From Desulfitobacterium sp. (GTDB lineage Bacteria > Bacillota > Desulfitobacteriia > Desulfitobacteriales > Desulfitobacteriaceae), in the NCBI GenBank assembly GCA_012799495.1, contig JAAZLD010000262.1:1-6937 (forward strand): 6,937 nt of DNA. Direction: 5' to 3'. Shown piece after piece: positions 6,134 through 6,937 of this stretch. A program made the translations under genes and the position numbers. Each line of letters begins with the position of its first letter. Within the stretch, counting starts at the first letter, position 1. The notes below the pieces were generated by a model. It saw only the letters and a list, made by a program, of their open reading frames with translations, did not search any database and had not been told where the DNA came from.

Positions 6134-6937
6134 GTGGAATGGTTTAATATAACCATTGATGAAAAGGAATACCAGGTTCCTAAGGGCAGCACTGTTTTAG
6201 AAGCCTGCCGGATGCATGATATTCCCATCCCAACCCTTTGCCAAGATCCTGAACTAACCAACGCCGGGGCTTGCCGCCTTTGTGTTGTGGAAATTGATGG
6301 AATGCGTAATCTACCTGCTTCCTGTGTTACCCAAGTTAATCAGGGTATGGTAGTAAAAACTCAAACAGAAAGGGTGCGGAGTGCTCGGAAAGTAATCCTA
6401 GAACTCTTAGTAGCTAATCACCCCTTAGACTGTATGACTTGTCAGAAGATGGGAGATTGTTCTCTAGCTGAGTATGCCTATGAATATGGTGTAACTGGCC
6501 AAGATTACCAAGGAGCTCGCCGGGAGTTACCTATTGATGATAGTAATCCCTTTATTCTTAGGGATCCTAATAAATGTGTCCTTTGTGGGAAATGTGTTCG
6601 AGCCTGTGAAGAAATTCAAGGTCGCAGTGTCCTAGATTTCTTTAAGCGGGGCTTTGACTCCCAAGTAGGGCCAGCTTTTGATGTCCCTTATAGTGAGTCT
6701 GATTGTGTCTTCTGTGGCTCCTGTGTTGCTGTTTGTCCTGTAGGAGCCTTAGTGGAGAAGAAGATGGTTGGGGTAGCTCGCCCCTGGAATGTGAAAAAGG
6801 TCCAGACTACCTGTCCATTCTGTGGCACAGGCTGTAACTTTGACTTAAATGTTGCTAACGGCAAAGTTATAGGAGTAACCTCCAATCCTGAAGCCCCAGT
6901 CAATGGCAAAGCTCTTTGTGTCAAGGGACGTTTCGGC
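6134..6937 (+). CDS. fdhF: Formate dehydrogenase catalytic subunit, N-terminal part (cut by window end)
   Basis: The first 268 codons of a large Mo/W-bis-pterin oxidoreductase, in frame to the last base. It starts at GTG 6134 with AAGGAGTG (6119-6126) and a 7-base spacer, 18 bases after the NuoF-like stop. Domains: a [2Fe-2S] plant-ferredoxin-like domain (Cys36, Cys47, Cys50, Cys64), a His-Cys [4Fe-4S] site (His96, Cys100, Cys103, Cys109), a 2x[4Fe-4S] pair (Cys148/151/154/158 and Cys191/194/197/201), then the start of the molybdopterin oxidoreductase domain (Cys227, Cys230, Cys234 in TTCPFCGTGCNF, and Cys262 in ALCVKGRFG). The first three are the NuoG/HydA wiring; the last identifies an FdhA/FdhF-type enzyme and rules out an [FeFe] hydrogenase H-cluster at this position. 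It interconverts formate and CO2. The active-site Cys or Sec lies about 100 residues beyond the edge, so selenium use is undecided. Confidence 0.92.
   Translation, partial: MEWFNITIDEKEYQVPKGSTVLEACRMHDIPIPTLCQDPELTNAGACRLCVVEIDGMRNLPASCVTQVNQGMVVKTQTERVRSARKVILELLVANHPLDCMTCQKMGDCSLAEYAYEYGVTGQDYQGARRELPIDDSNPFILRDPNKCVLCGKCVRACEEIQGRSVLDFFKRGFDSQVGPAFDVPYSESDCVFCGSCVAVCPVGALVEKKMVGVARPWNVKKVQTTCPFCGTGCNFDLNVANGKVIGVTSNPEAPVNGKALCVKGRFG

Noticed and set aside
6688..6924. Minus-strand open frame of 78 codons
   Set aside because: It lies wholly inside the fdhF coding sequence, whose cysteine motifs are intact; a shadow frame.

Overview
The window reads as ordinary chromosome from an anaerobic, low-to-moderate-GC Firmicute, most like the Clostridia/Peptococcaceae-type acetogens, dehalogenators and sulfate reducers. 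This rests on strong AGGAGG-type ribosome binding sites, TTG and GTG starts, the tsaB-rimI-tsaD gene order, TTATCCACA-type DnaA boxes and an Fe-S-rich formate dehydrogenase operon. The species is inferred only loosely. All genes run on the + strand.

Layout. (1) 1-1587: end of a tRNA-modification operon. It holds the last 24 codons of tsaB, then rimI overlapping it by ATGA, then tsaD. TsaB and TsaD build the t6A37 modification of ANN-decoding tRNAs; RimI is a GNAT N-acetyltransferase that habitually travels with them. A Rho-independent terminator follows tsaD. (2) 1588-2051: a 464-base gap without a credible gene. It carries a dense cluster of DnaA boxes (1734-1908), with three perfect copies and several near-matches, some abutting end to end. 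It is the most notable non-coding element here. (3) 2052-3053: a LysO-type lysine exporter with an acidic linker between two related halves. (4) 3054-3215: a short gap with a candidate extended -10 promoter. (5) 3216-6937: a likely operon of 5-formyltetrahydrofolate cyclo-ligase, a NuoE/HydC-like subunit, a NuoF/HydB-like subunit, and the first 268 codons of a molybdenum/tungsten formate dehydrogenase catalytic subunit with a NuoG/HydA-like N-terminus, cut by the window edge.

How the genes work together. The last three genes encode a soluble, multi-cluster NAD(P)-linked formate dehydrogenase. Ten Fe-S clusters and an FMN/NAD site are predictable from the visible cysteines and motifs. The extra clusters on the NuoF-like subunit match the flavin-based electron-bifurcating HydABC/Hnd-type architecture, so coupling of formate/CO2 to both NAD(P)H and ferredoxin is plausible but inferred. 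The folate enzyme just upstream gives the operon a one-carbon theme (formate and folate). I see no tRNA, rRNA, CRISPR array or insertion sequence, and no wholly new gene system. The DnaA-box cluster is the best candidate for follow-up.
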